Assembly: GCF_024722015.1 (NCBI RefSeq)
Contig: NZ_JANQBD010000007.1
Location: forward strand, 246,744-310,743
DNA: 64,000 nucleotides
Origin: Paenibacillus radicis (ex Xue et al. 2023)
GTDB lineage: Bacteria > Bacillota > Bacilli > Paenibacillales > NBRC-103111
Direction of reading: 5' to 3'
Positions 38,055 to 47,043 of this stretch are shown here, piece by piece. The position numbers were made by a program, and so were the translations under genes. The notes below the pieces were generated by a model. That model was not told the origin of the DNA and ran no database searches. It was given only the letters and a program-made list of their open reading frames with translations. Positions within the stretch are counted from its first letter, which is position 1; every line of letters begins with the position of its first letter.

Positions 38055-39485
38055 TCATGAATTAATAGACGATTCTTCTTTTATGCGAAAAGGGCCAATT
38101 TTCCACCCACGGCGTATATCTCCTTGTTCATTCCAGCCTTCTTGACGCAATAACATCGACTTGAGTGGCGTCAAATACTTCTCATATTTACGATAGGATG
38201 GGAGCCGTGTCAAGTCCCCCCACAGCCCAGGAATAAGGGGACGGATACTGGATTTATCCCCCTCGTAATAAGCCTTCTGCATTGAGAGCTCATTTAAGGG
38301 GCGAGCCTGAAGCAGTGAATAGTGGTCCGCAATTAATTTTGACATGGCGAATACCCCTTTGGCAACCGTTGGGGAAATCAGCCAGCTAGGCAGCACGCGG
38401 TATTCGAATCCCCCGTACCTCTTGCGGCGAAAATCACCCAAAAAGCCGTATTTGGGCTTTCTGTTGCCTGTCGTTGCATCCTCAAGCAAGATGAGCGGCA
38501 GCGCCAAATAATTATCCATCACGCGCAGCAATTCGCTATTCAGCCAAGTGCCGCTGAAATGGAGATGACCGCCCAGAGGAAAACCCTTGACAGGCATACC
38601 ACCAGCGAGCCATTGCAGTGATTCGTCTTGAATTTGACGAGTTGCTATCTGCATCGTACGACGCAGGTTAATGATCAATTGGCCCACGTCACTGTTTGGT
38701 TCAGGCCTAAGCTCCGCCAAAGGATATACCTTGCGAAAGCCTGGCAGCACGATGGCATCACAACCCACTGGGCCTTCTTTCTCCAAAAATCGTGATGCAA
38801 AGGTGACTTTGCCCTGAGCATTGCGAAGCAGAAATTCGGGGTCAGCCCCGATCATGATCTCACGTTTATCCGTTTGGGCATTCACAACCTCCTGGGCAAA
38901 TCTGTGCATGGCGGCGGCAAACAGCTCAGCAAGCCTCTGAGTCAGCTTAGGAATCGCCTGCAGCTCAAGGACGGCCAGCTCTCCTCCCGGGCGTACACCA
39001 ATACGTACAACGCCATAATCGAGCCCAAGAGCATAAACCGCCTTCACTGCTTCACGCTTAGCTCTAACGGCATGATAGGGAGGTGTTTCATTCAGCAATT
39101 CTGTAAATTCGCTCTCCTCCTGTTTTTGAAGAGGGTGAGGAGCTCCATAGAATACACCATATGACTTTTGAAACAGCCCCAATGCATGTAAATGAAAAAC
39201 AGGAACAAGGTACTCATATGTATAGCGGCGCTTATTTGTCTCCAGATCAAAAAGGATCCCGTGCACTTCGAGCAGCTCCGCCATTTTGCGAGCAGTAGAC
39301 GAACGCAGCAGACTCTTGACGGGCTGAAGCGAACGCTGCCCAGGCCTCTCCGTATGAAAGCAGCCCCAATGGATAACATGCGTGGATTCACCATGCGTTG
39401 GCAGCCTTGTTCCATGGGGAAATTCCAGCTGATCCAATAATAAATCGAGGGTCGGCTCATTTGAGTGAAGCAGCCATACGCTCAT
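38055..39485 (-). CDS. ATP-grasp-like N-terminus fused to phiEco32-type amidoligase domain
   Basis: A 476-aa protein with two parts. The C-terminal part (about 205-450) matches the COOH-NH2 ligase (amidoligase type 2) family: MIGADPEFLLRN (211-222), LAELRPEPNSDVGQL (257-271), GGHLHFSG (305-312) and KRYGGFEYRVLPSWL (355-369). The first about 200 residues look like a reduced YheC/YheD-type ATP-grasp unit: VIHWGCF near 37, then AVKAVYALGLDYGVVRIGVR and ELAVLELQAIPKLT (147-182). Such enzymes form amide bonds between carboxylates and amines; the substrate here is unknown. Start 39485 has GGGAGGTG. It lies between cotE and mutS, suggesting, but not proving, a spore-coat or envelope role. Confidence 0.75.
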   Translation of the reverse strand: MSVWLLHSNEPTLDLLLDQLEFPHGTRLPTHGESTHVIHWGCFHTERPGQRSLQPVKSLLRSSTARKMAELLEVHGILFDLETNKRRYTYEYLVPVFHLHALGLFQKSYGVFYGAPHPLQKQEESEFTELLNETPPYHAVRAKREAVKAVYALGLDYGVVRIGVRPGGELAVLELQAIPKLTQRLAELFAAAMHRFAQEVVNAQTDKREIMIGADPEFLLRNAQGKVTFASRFLEKEGPVGCDAIVLPGFRKVYPLAELRPEPNSDVGQLIINLRRTMQIATRQIQDESLQWLAGGMPVKGFPLGGHLHFSGTWLNSELLRVMDNYLALPLILLEDATTGNRKPKYGFLGDFRRKRYGGFEYRVLPSWLISPTVAKGVFAMSKLIADHYSLLQARPLNELSMQKAYYEGDKSSIRPLIPGLWGDLTRLPSYRKYEKYLTPLKSMLLRQEGWNEQGDIRRGWKIGPFRIKEESSINS

Positions 39486-39543
39486 TATTTCACCTCCCAA
39501 GGGCTTTTGCACATGCAAAGCTTACTTCTTAAGCACCTGCTGC

Positions 39544-39634
39544 GGGCTTTGCTGAAGCCTGATTCGTAAGCATCCTGTCCGGGCTTCCTATACCCTCACA
39601 AGCTCGCATCTTGTGTTCTGCTTCAGCAAAGCCC
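39544..39634. repeat. Perfect 15-bp inverted repeat upstream of the amidoligase gene
   Basis: GGGCTTTGCTGAAGC (39544-39558) and GCTTCAGCAAAGCCC (39620-39634), with 61 bases between. It lies between cotE and the amidoligase gene. Confidence 0.7.
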
Positions 39635-39698
39635 TCTACATCCGCTTGACCTCCGGGCCTCAGCCCAGCCCATTTTTACAATAACCCCCTGTTGAAAC

Positions 39699-39721
39699 AA
39701 AAAAGAGGGCTCACGCCCTCT
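39699..39721 (-). terminator. Terminator of cotE
   Basis: AGAGGGC (39704-39710) pairs with GCCCTCT (39715-39721); a T-run follows on the minus strand. Confidence 0.8.
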
Positions 39722-39759
39722 GCCGAAATGAACATTGTGTCATATACTGTAAGTAGATA

Positions 39760-40326
39760 TTAGTTCAAATCGTCATCCAAAAGATCCGGATCAAGATCTT
39801 CGAAGTCACCGTCATCGGAGCTGCCAAAGTCCACTTGCTTGTCGTCGAAATCATCGCTTCCGTTCGGGTTCACCACAACCCAAATTTTTGTTTCAGCGAT
39901 CATTTCAACCTTGAACTCGCGCTCTACACGGATGATCACACTGTCGCCGCGGGAAGATATGCTCGCTTCCACGCAGTTCGGTTCTTGGGTAGCGACAGCT
40001 GTAACTTCAGCCGTTGACGGTCTATGCTTCTTATCGAGATAAGAAAGCCCAACCCCTTCAACGTAAGATACCGTTTCTTTCGCAACATCCGTTTTGGTAT
40101 TTCTATCATAAGAATACCAAATATTGATGTCGTAAGTACCTACTACCTCCACGCCATCGCCTGCTTTAACCGCATCGTACTGGTTGTTGATAATCCAAGC
40201 ACCCAATATACTCGTCGGAGCATGAGGCGGAGTGACCGTGTTCGTTACTTGTGAAAACTTGCGCCCTTTGCCACAGACAGCTTTAGTATAGATCTCTCTG
40301 TAGTGCAAATCTTTATCTAATGACAT
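39760..40326 (-). CDS. cotE: Outer spore coat morphogenetic protein CotE
   Basis: A 188-aa protein that assembles the outer spore coat in B. subtilis. Conserved segments: YREIYTKAVCGKGRKFSQ, PTSILGAWIINNQYDA, GTYDINIWYSYDRNTKTDV, EPNCVEASIS and VEREFKVEMIAETKIWVVVNP. The acidic C-terminal tail (about 155-188, mostly Asp and Glu) resembles the acidic end of the Bacillus protein but is longer. ATG at 40326 has GGAGGAGG with proper spacing; the frame opens further to 40356 without one. cotE precedes mutS and mutL as in B. subtilis, here with one extra gene between. Confidence 0.95.
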   Translation of the reverse strand: MSLDKDLHYREIYTKAVCGKGRKFSQVTNTVTPPHAPTSILGAWIINNQYDAVKAGDGVEVVGTYDINIWYSYDRNTKTDVAKETVSYVEGVGLSYLDKKHRPSTAEVTAVATQEPNCVEASISSRGDSVIIRVEREFKVEMIAETKIWVVVNPNGSDDFDDKQVDFGSSDDGDFEDLDPDLLDDDLN

Positions 40327-40416
40327 CCTTTCAACCTCCTCCATACAATCATTCATTACAATTGTATGCAGGACATTCGTCTAGGGTGACAAAAATTTTC
40401 TGCTCTTTTTGGTATT

Positions 40417-41388
40417 TTATTCAGAATCGGCATAGGCTGCCGGTTCTCTTTGCTTTTTCTCTCTTTTCGCAACCGCCAAATAGGATTTCAGCTCCACCAT
40501 AAGCTGAAGCAACGCGGAGCGTACTTCAAATTCCTCACGGCTTGCTGGCAGGGGCATCTCCTGGAATTTCCGCTCTAACAGCTCCAGCTTTTTTTCCGAG
40601 CGCCCTGTATAATGCTCCACTTTAACATCCTCGCTTATCTCATCAAAAACCGATGCTAGCAGCTCACCATGCGGCAATGTCTGGTATACTTGGGCTACGT
40701 ATTGTACCATTCGATCGACAGAATCCATCTGTTGCTTTCTCATGTAGAAATAAACCGCCCACACTGTGTCATCATGAAATAATGCATTTTCCTTGGAGCG
40801 TTTGACCGCATTCATGGCTTGCTGCAAAATATCGTTGGACTCCAATAGTTCACTGCCGCTCCAAACGTATCGATTATCTCTCAGATGATTAGAAATTTCT
40901 TTGAAAATATGTGAAAAACATGTTTCAAGCCTCTCCCGCAAATCCAAAAGCTGCCGGTCCTCTTTTGGCATATATATAATATTGATTAAGGTAGCCGTAC
41001 CTAGTCCAACTAGCAGCAATGCCACCTCATTAAGGATCACATCACTGCTAATTTGCCCGCCTATGAAGACATGAAACATAACTACAGAACCGGTCACTAC
41101 CCCCTCTTTTAATTGGAACCGAGCCAGTATTGGAAATAAGATAAGAATATAGATTCCGATCACCCATATATGAAAACCCAGCAGCCAAAATAAGTACGCT
41201 GCTATTAACAGGCCGAGAAAGGATGCAACAATCCGCTGAAGCGATGTCCGCACCCCTTTGCGTTTTGTAACATCCACTCCCAATATAGCCAAAAGCCCCG
41301 TCGAATAGGGTGAATGCAGTCCAAGACTTTGCGCCAAATATATGGCCAAAACTACAGCAACCGCTGTTTTAATAATCCGTATTCCCAT
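40417..41388 (-). CDS. DUF939/aromatic acid exporter family membrane protein (1)
   Basis: A 323-aa protein. Four to five hydrophobic segments lie in the first about 145 residues (IKTAVAVVLAIYLAQSLGL, IVASFLGLLIAAYLFWLLG, IWVIGIYILILFPILA and VALLLVGLGTATLINII). A long cytoplasmic helical domain follows. This is the build of the FUSC/ArAE-like DUF939 proteins. Transport of aromatic acids is a family label and not shown for this group. A paralogue lies at 44457-45521, on the other side of an ABC transporter. Confidence 0.85.
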   Translation of the reverse strand: MGIRIIKTAVAVVLAIYLAQSLGLHSPYSTGLLAILGVDVTKRKGVRTSLQRIVASFLGLLIAAYLFWLLGFHIWVIGIYILILFPILARFQLKEGVVTGSVVMFHVFIGGQISSDVILNEVALLLVGLGTATLINIIYMPKEDRQLLDLRERLETCFSHIFKEISNHLRDNRYVWSGSELLESNDILQQAMNAVKRSKENALFHDDTVWAVYFYMRKQQMDSVDRMVQYVAQVYQTLPHGELLASVFDEISEDVKVEHYTGRSEKKLELLERKFQEMPLPASREEFEVRSALLQLMVELKSYLAVAKREKKQREPAAYADSE

Positions 41389-41458
41389 GAGTGATCTCCA
41401 ACTTGAGCATTTTATTCCTATCTTAAATCCTGCCTCAATGCTTGTCCATTTTATTCAT

Positions 41459-41512
41459 AAAAAAAAGAGCCGGCATCCTCCGCCCACAACAGGGCACACC
41501 AGCTTAGATGCT
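41459..41512 (-). terminator. Probable terminator of the ABC importer operon's 3' neighbour region
   Basis: GC-rich imperfect hairpin (GCATC with GATGC outer, GCCC with GGGC inner) followed on the minus strand by eight T. It lies just past the permease stop. Confidence 0.5.
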
Positions 41513-41523
41513 TTCCATCCCAC

Positions 41524-42387
41524 TTATCGTTTGCCGGTCAGCTTCTTTTCGAGAAAAGCAACCGCCTGATACATAATTGTAGCTGCCACAGCAATTACAA
41601 TTACACTGCCGATAACAAGCGTGAAATTGAACACTTGAAAGCCATAGATAATCAAATAGCCAAGCCCCTGCTTGGAAACAAGAAATTCCCCTACAATGAC
41701 GCCCACCCAGGAAAGCCCTACATTAACTTTGAGAGTTGAAACTATTGTCGGATACGTCGCAGGCAATATAGCCTTCTGAAACACCTGCCGCTTACTGCCG
41801 CCAAATATACGGATGACCTTCGAATAATTCGGGTCAACCTCCTTGAAGCTGTTATAAACGACAAGGATCGTGATGATTACGGTTATCGATAGCGTTGTGG
41901 CGATGATGGATAGTGCTCCCGGTCCGAAGGCCACTATAAAAAGCGGGCCTAATGCAACCTTGGGCAAGCTGTTCAACACGACAATGTACGGATCCAGCAC
42001 ACGGGATAGAAATCCAAACCACCAAATAAGCGCCGCCACAGCCGTACCGAGCAGCGTTCCAAGCACGAAGCCTACAAGTGTTTCCCATAATGTTACACCT
42101 ACATGCAGCAGCAGCGAGCCGTCCATCCATTTGGTGTACAGCAGTATCGCAATGCGGCTAGGTGAGCTGAACAGGAGAGCATCAATCCACAGCATCCGAC
42201 TTGCAAGCTCCCAGGAAAATAATAAAACGACCAATATCGCAAGCTGCGTAATTCGGACCTGCCAGGTAACCTTTCGCTCTGTCGATAAAAACAAGCCGTA
42301 TTCGCTCTGTGCCAAGGAAGCCGGAGTCGAGGGGCCGCTTAAGGAAAGTCCGTTTGAGTTCAATCCCGTACCCTGAGTTCGATTCAT
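41524..42387 (-). CDS. ABC transporter permease, SsuC/TauC-like
   Basis: A 287-aa inner-membrane subunit with about six transmembrane helices after an N-terminal tail of about 40 residues. The binding-protein-dependent transport signature is seen in [11 protein letters not shown]..., and the EAA-like loop around [21 protein letters not shown] contacts the ATPase. Start overlaps the ATPase stop by four bases. With the adjacent ATPase and lipoprotein it forms an importer of the nitrate/sulfonate/taurine/thiamine-precursor class; the substrate is not deducible. Confidence 0.9.
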   Translation of the reverse strand: MNRTQGTGLNSNGLSLSGPSTPASLAQSEYGLFLSTERKVTWQVRITQLAILVVLLFSWELASRMLWIDALLFSSPSRIAILLYTKWMDGSLLLHVGVTLWETLVGFVLGTLLGTAVAALIWWFGFLSRVLDPYIVVLNSLPKVALGPLFIVAFGPGALSIIATTLSITVIITILVVYNSFKEVDPNYSKVIRIFGGSKRQVFQKAILPATYPTIVSTLKVNVGLSWVGVIVGEFLVSKQGLGYLIIYGFQVFNFTLVIGSVIVIAVAATIMYQAVAFLEKKLTGKR

Positions 42388-43178
42388 ACTAGCTCCCCTC
42401 TCTCGACGTCCATATCTTCAAAATATCCCCATAATCGATGAAATAAATTATGAAAGCCTGCTTCTTCCCTTGCTTTTAACGGCAGCGCTTCACGTATGTT
42501 AAGGGGTACATCAACGGCTGCCAGGACCCTCCCAGGGTTAGGCTGAAGCACTATTATCCGGTCACTCATCGCAATAGCCTCAGTTATATCATGAGTGACC
42601 AGGATAGCTGTTTTATTTCGTGCAAGGAGTGTGACGGCCACCAAATCCTCAAGTTGAAGCTTCGTTTGGTAATCCAACGCGGAGAAGGGTTCATCCAGCA
42701 GCAATAAGTCCGGTTCCGTTGCCAAAGTGCGCACCAACGCTACACGCTGGCGCATCCCTCCTGAGAGCTGATGGGGATAGCGGTCGGCAAATTGGGAAAG
42801 CCCCATGTCATGCAGCAGCTCCAGCACCATTTCTTTGGAGGCGGAATCGCGCCTGCCCATCAGTTCTAGTCCGATAGAAGCGTTCTCATATATCGTACGC
42901 CAAGGGAACAAATAATCCTGCTGCAGCATATAGCCTACCCGCGGTGTCGGCTCTTGAATCAGCTCCCCGGAAACGCGCACCGTTCCTGTAGTCGGTATTA
43001 AAAGCCCGCTTATCAATGAAAGCAGCGTTGTTTTACCGCAGCCGCTCGGTCCGATCAGGCTGACAAACTCCCCCTGGTTTACCTTTAATCCTATACCCTC
43101 TAGTGCAAGATAGGCGCCTTGGCTGTTCACATAAACATGGGAGACCTCTTCCAGCTCTACGGCTGTTTGTATTGGCAT
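42384..43178 (-). CDS. ABC transporter ATP-binding protein, SsuB/TauB-like
   Basis: A 264-aa ATPase. Walker A is [11 protein letters not shown] (about 43-53), Q-loop in [12 protein letters not shown], signature [11 protein letters not shown], Walker [13 protein letters not shown] and the switch His in [11 protein letters not shown]. These motifs match the SsuB/TauB subgroup. GGGGGAGGG lies upstream of the ATG. It is the middle gene of the three-gene importer. Confidence 0.93.
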   Translation of the reverse strand: MPIQTAVELEEVSHVYVNSQGAYLALEGIGLKVNQGEFVSLIGPSGCGKTTLLSLISGLLIPTTGTVRVSGELIQEPTPRVGYMLQQDYLFPWRTIYENASIGLELMGRRDSASKEMVLELLHDMGLSQFADRYPHQLSGGMRQRVALVRTLATEPDLLLLDEPFSALDYQTKLQLEDLVAVTLLARNKTAILVTHDITEAIAMSDRIIVLQPNPGRVLAAVDVPLNIREALPLKAREEAGFHNLFHRLWGYFEDMDVERGELV

Positions 43179-43246
43179 GTTGAATCCCTCCCCCGCGCTT
43201 TAAGTTCCATAGCTTATTTTTAATGCCTCTGTACTGTATCGGCTGT

Positions 43247-44263
43247 TTACTTGACCGTTTGTTTAGCCTTCTCTGCAAACTGATTGTTGACGATCGTTTT
43301 GAAGTCCACCCTGCTCTTCAGTTCTCCGGCTGCTTCCATCACGTTTTGCAGGTTATTCCATTCTTGCTCATCAATAATTCCGTCCGTTGAGAAGGAACCC
43401 TGCTCTTTATAACGCTGTATGGAGCCTTTCAAAATTTCTTTATCCGTATCGGGGAAGAAGGATACAATGGCTGCTGTTATGTCATCCGCACTCGAAGCCT
43501 GCACCCAATTTTGACCTTTTTGCAAAGCATTGGTGAATTTTTGGAAAGTTGCATTATTCTTATCGATGTAGCTTTTTTTCGCCATAAATGCTGTATAAGG
43601 AAGCTTGCCGCTTTCTACGCCGAACGAGGCGACTACATAGCCTTTTCCTTGCTTTTCAAAGATCGTGGCTTGAGGCTCAAACAGCTGTACATACTCCCCT
43701 GTTCCGGAAGCATAAGCTGTCGCGATATTGGCAAATTCAATATTTTGAATCAGGTTCAAATCCTTTTGCGGATTGATTCCATACTTCTTCAATGTAAACT
43801 CACCGGCCATTTGCGGCATTCCGCCTTTACGTTGACCCAAAAATGTGCTACCTTTCAATGTACTCCAATCAAACTTTCCGCCGCTCAGAGGTTTCCGTGC
43901 AACAAGGAACGTACCATCTGTTTGTGTGAGTTGAGCAAAATTGATTACGGGATCTCCACTGCCTTGCTGCTGTACGTAGATTGACGTTTCCGAACCAACC
44001 AACGCTACATCAATTCCGCCTGACAAGAGCGCCGTCATAGTCTTATCTCCGCCAGGTGTAGTCGTCAACTCAATATCAATCCCTTGCTCCTTAAAAAATC
44101 CTTTATTAATAGCGGCATATTGTGGAGCATAGAACAACGACCTTGTTACTTCACCTATACGCACCTTAACTGCCTCTTCTGCTTTCTTCGGTCCACATGC
44201 AGTAACCATCATTATCATGACTAAAACCATTGCAAGCGCTGTGCCCCATCTTTTTGAGAACAT
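43247..44263 (-). CDS. ABC transporter substrate-binding lipoprotein, SsuA/NMT1-like
   Basis: A 338-aa extracellular binding protein. The signal peptide ends at the lipobox VTAC with Cys23. The NMT1/SsuA-like fold begins VRIGEVTRSLFYAPQYAAINKGFFKEQGIDIEL (over several strands) and includes LLSGGIDVALVGSETSIYV and STFLGQRKGGMPQMAGEFTLKKYG. ATG at 44263 has GGAGGG upstream; a longer frame to 44299 has none. It supplies the ligand to the permease/ATPase pair. No TPP or S-box riboswitch was seen upstream. Confidence 0.92.
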   Translation of the reverse strand: MFSKRWGTALAMVLVMIMMVTACGPKKAEEAVKVRIGEVTRSLFYAPQYAAINKGFFKEQGIDIELTTTPGGDKTMTALLSGGIDVALVGSETSIYVQQQGSGDPVINFAQLTQTDGTFLVARKPLSGGKFDWSTLKGSTFLGQRKGGMPQMAGEFTLKKYGINPQKDLNLIQNIEFANIATAYASGTGEYVQLFEPQATIFEKQGKGYVVASFGVESGKLPYTAFMAKKSYIDKNNATFQKFTNALQKGQNWVQASSADDITAAIVSFFPDTDKEILKGSIQRYKEQGSFSTDGIIDEQEWNNLQNVMEAAGELKSRVDFKTIVNNQFAEKAKQTVK

Positions 44264-44456
44264 CGGCCAGTCCCTCCATCTTGGGTTGTATTGTTGCAAT
44301 AGTCTATGCAGCAGCCCAGAAAAAGGTTAATGAGGCTTTCAACCTTATCTTCTCAGCTTCGAAAGCAAACTTTTAAACTTGCGGTCAAGATGTTTTCTAT
44401 GGCAGTATTCGGTATGATAAGATATGTAATTATATCCAACTAGAGAGGTGACGACG

Positions 44457-45521
44457 ATGTCATTCGGAGCAAGAGTATTAAAAACAGGTATCGCAGTTAC
44501 CTTATCCTTGTACATCAGTATTCTTCTGCATTTTTCAATGCCTGTCATAGCCGCAGTTGCCGCTATTTTTGCGATGCAGCCTTCCATTTACCGCTCCTGG
44601 CGCTATTTCTTGGATCAGATCCAGACCAACACTCTCGGGGCAGCTATGGCTTTAATTGCCGGTATGTTTTTATCGAAAGACCCTTTTGCAATTGGTATTG
44701 TTTGCATCCTCGTTATTATGATTTGCTTGAAGCTAAAGATGGAGGAAACTATAGGACTGACATTGGTTACTGTAATTGCTGTCATGGAAGCCTCAGGGCA
44801 GTGGGATTTTGCATTGACCCGGTTTCTGTTAAGCTTAATTGGTATTGGTTCGGCCTTTATCATTAACATTTTATTTTTTCCACCTAAGCCTAAAGAGCAA
44901 TTTGTGAAGCAAATCCAAACCGTATTTAATAAGCTGTCACTGCTGCTAAGAACTGTTGTCTCTGATGAAATCAAGGAGTCGGTGTTCCGTGTGGAGAAGC
45001 ATAGCTTGGAAAATGAGATCAAATCTCTGGCGCAAAAATACTCATTATTCGAAGAGGAGCTCAAAAAGCTCAAAAAGTCTAAATATAGTCAAATCCGACA
45101 TTTGGTTGTATATAAGCAGATGCTAACGACTTTACATAAAGGCGCAGAGGTGCTTGACGCAGTGGAGCAGCATTACTTCCAAGCAGCAAGAACAGAAGAA
45201 ATGGATGCCTATTTCGACCTCCATCTGGAAAAGTTCATCAAGTATCATGAGCATGTGCTGCTGAAATTTGGAGACAAGCTGAAGCCGGATAGCTCTGAGA
45301 ACGAAAGGATGGAGCAGGTTAACGATGAATTTATGAAAACGATGATTAATGGCTATTCAGAGGAACGCGAAGGCTTGCTTCGCTTATCTATCGTGGCCGC
45401 GGCGATGTACGATTACTGCTTCCAGATTGGCAGACTCGACAAGCAGGTTGAGCAGTTCAATCATAAAAGCCCTGAAGAAAAGGAAACTGTAGAAAAGCTC
45501 CTATCCTGGTTTAAAAAGTAG
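44457..45521 (+). CDS. DUF939/aromatic acid exporter family membrane protein (2)
   Basis: A 354-aa paralogue of the protein at 40417-41388. Four to five hydrophobic segments fill the first about 140 residues (TGIAVTLSLYISILLHFSMP, VIAAVAAIFAMQP, IVCILVIMICLKL, FLLSLIGIGSAFIINILFF), then a helical cytoplasmic domain with coiled-coil-like content (about 150-354). ATG at 44457 is favoured: GAGAGGTG lies six bases upstream. It is divergent from the ABC importer. Confidence 0.85.
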   Translation: MSFGARVLKTGIAVTLSLYISILLHFSMPVIAAVAAIFAMQPSIYRSWRYFLDQIQTNTLGAAMALIAGMFLSKDPFAIGIVCILVIMICLKLKMEETIGLTLVTVIAVMEASGQWDFALTRFLLSLIGIGSAFIINILFFPPKPKEQFVKQIQTVFNKLSLLLRTVVSDEIKESVFRVEKHSLENEIKSLAQKYSLFEEELKKLKKSKYSQIRHLVVYKQMLTTLHKGAEVLDAVEQHYFQAARTEEMDAYFDLHLEKFIKYHEHVLLKFGDKLKPDSSENERMEQVNDEFMKTMINGYSEEREGLLRLSIVAAAMYDYCFQIGRLDKQVEQFNHKSPEEKETVEKLLSWFKK

Positions 45522-45815
45522 CCACAACTGACAATAAGAAAAATGCCTTACGGCGTCCTTGGTGTACGTTCAACGATTGTGCGTTTTGGAGCGATGAGTG
45601 TGGGATTACGGCCGCTGTTGAAGTCGTGTTCCTTGAATGGAATGCTTACAGCGGGAGGAACACGAGCTTCAAAGGTAGGTTGCATACGCGAGCAGTTCCC
45701 GGAGGTGACGACCAGGGCGGACGCTTACGCTCCTCCCCTCCACACACTCTGAATATAACCCTAAACAACACGCCAGCACTGCACCCACGGAAGTGAAGGG
45801 TATATGGAGGTAATT

Positions 45816-45978
45816 GTTCCTTTATTACCTGAAAAGTCCAAAAATCAGAGTGATAAAGGAACAGCCAGTTCCGTTATTGCTCTCATTTTGTGCATAAATG
45901 CTCCAATCTGGCCAACATAACGGAATTCCCACTTCCACTATCGTCCCAGATTGAAGGCGGCTGATGGAATAACGGAAC
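45816..45978. repeat. Three tandem REP-like palindromic units
   Basis: Unit 1 arms GTTCCTTTAT (45816-45825) and ATAAAGGAAC (45853-45862). Unit 2 arms GTTCCGTTAT (45868-45877) and ATAACGGAA (45917-45925). Unit 3 arms TTCCACTAT (45933-45941) and ATAACGGAAC (45969-45978). Unit lengths are 46-58 bases. Confidence 0.7.
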
Positions 45979-46036
45979 TCTCCGTTCCGTACAAAATCCT
46001 CTAGGGCTCATCGCCGCTCTAAGCTGTAGCTTTTCT

Positions 46037-46092
46037 AAGCAATATCAGACTTGTTCAGCTCCGCTGAAAACTTACGAAGTCTGATATTACAA
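46037..46092. repeat. Inverted-repeat element, copy B
   Basis: AATATCAGACTT (46041-46052) and AAGTCTGATATT (46077-46088) pair perfectly; an inner TTCAGC/GCTGAA hairpin surrounds TCC. Shares GCAATATCAGA, CTCCGC and TCTGATATTA with copy A at 28226-28323. Confidence 0.7.
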
Positions 46093-46097
46093 AATAC

Positions 46098-46143
46098 AAA
46101 AATCGGCATCCATTCACGATGATGTGAATGGATGCCGATTTTT
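46098..46143. terminator. Strong bidirectional terminator after the siderophore ATPase gene
   Basis: A perfect 20-bp stem (46098-46117 with 46124-46143), 6-nt loop, with A-run and T-run ends. Confidence 0.9.
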
Positions 46144-46178
46144 TTCTGTTTACAAACCTTGACGTTTCTTCAGTATAA

Positions 46179-47018
46179 TCATACTTCCTGCAAAACGGGC
46201 TGCTTGAACTCATGCTGTGTTTCATTATTAACAGTCCGGCCTTTGCCAAAAGGAATGCACATCGGCGTCCCATAGAAAGGATCCGGCAGCACTTGGCTTT
46301 CCATATCGAATACGGCACGAATCATGTCCGCGTTCACGATTTCCTCCGGTGCTCCTTCCGCCCAAATACGCCCTTCCTTAACAGCAACCATATGATGGGC
46401 ATAACGGCAAGCCAGATTAATATCATGAAGCACCATGACAATCGAACGTTGCTCCTTCTCGTTTAGCTCATACAATAAATCCAGTACCTCGATTTGATGA
46501 GTAACATCCAAATAGGTCGTAGGTTCATCCAACAGTATCGTTTCCGTACCTTGAGCCAAGGTCATTGCAATCCAGGCGCGCTGCCGCTGTCCACCGGATA
46601 ATGCATCTACCGTACGCTCTGTGAACTCTTCCATTCCTGTTGCTTTTAGAGATAACCGAACCATGCGCTCATCTTCTTCTGACCACTGCTGCAGCCAGCT
46701 TTGGTAAGGGTAGCGTCCCTGCTTCACCAGTTGAAGAACGGTCAGCCCCTCCGGAGCAGTCGGTCCTTGAGGTAATATAGACAGCCGCTTCGCAATTTCC
46801 TTCGTCGGCAGCTTAGCCAGCTCTTGCCCGTCCAGAACAATGGATCCCTTCTGCGGATTCATAAGACGAGCTAAGGAGCGAAGCAATGTTGATTTGCCGC
46901 AGCCGTTGCTGCCGATCAATACGGTAATCTTCCCTTTTGGTATGAGAACATTCAGATCTTTAAAAATCGATGTTGCACCGTAAGACAAACATAGGCTTTT
47001 TGCTTCCAATGTATGCAT
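46179..47018 (-). CDS. Iron-siderophore ABC transporter ATP-binding protein
   Basis: A 279-aa FecE/FhuC/YusV-type ATPase. Walker A is GSNGCGKSTLL (about 33-43), Q-loop in LPQGPTAPEG, signature LSGGQRQRAWIAM, Walker B ILLDEPTTYLD and switch His in VLHDINLACRYA. It powers the FecCD-type permease pair encoded just upstream. GGGAGATG lies upstream of the ATG. It ends the operon at a strong terminator. Confidence 0.95.
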   Translation of the reverse strand: MHTLEAKSLCLSYGATSIFKDLNVLIPKGKITVLIGSNGCGKSTLLRSLARLMNPQKGSIVLDGQELAKLPTKEIAKRLSILPQGPTAPEGLTVLQLVKQGRYPYQSWLQQWSEEDERMVRLSLKATGMEEFTERTVDALSGGQRQRAWIAMTLAQGTETILLDEPTTYLDVTHQIEVLDLLYELNEKEQRSIVMVLHDINLACRYAHHMVAVKEGRIWAEGAPEEIVNADMIRAVFDMESQVLPDPFYGTPMCIPFGKGRTVNNETQHEFKQPVLQEV

Positions 47019-47043
47019 CCGTTAGTCATCTCCCAATGTTTAT

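Larger units (their letters stand above)
45522..46178. other. Gene-free block of small palindromic repeats
   Basis: No convincing gene. From 45816 to 45978 lie three successive units bounded by GTTCC-TTTAT/ATAAAGGAAC-type arms: 45816-45862, 45868-45925 and 45933-45978. Another inverted-repeat element is at 46037-46092. The first 230 bases (45530-45760) are unexplained. Confidence 0.7.

Noticed and set aside
44300..44456. Possible TPP riboswitch for the ABC importer
   Set aside because: No THI-box-like conserved segments were found; the region is short and shared with a divergent gene.
45543..45752. Plus-strand 69-aa frame
   Set aside because: No ribosome binding site and no recognisable protein features; composition unlike genes nearby.
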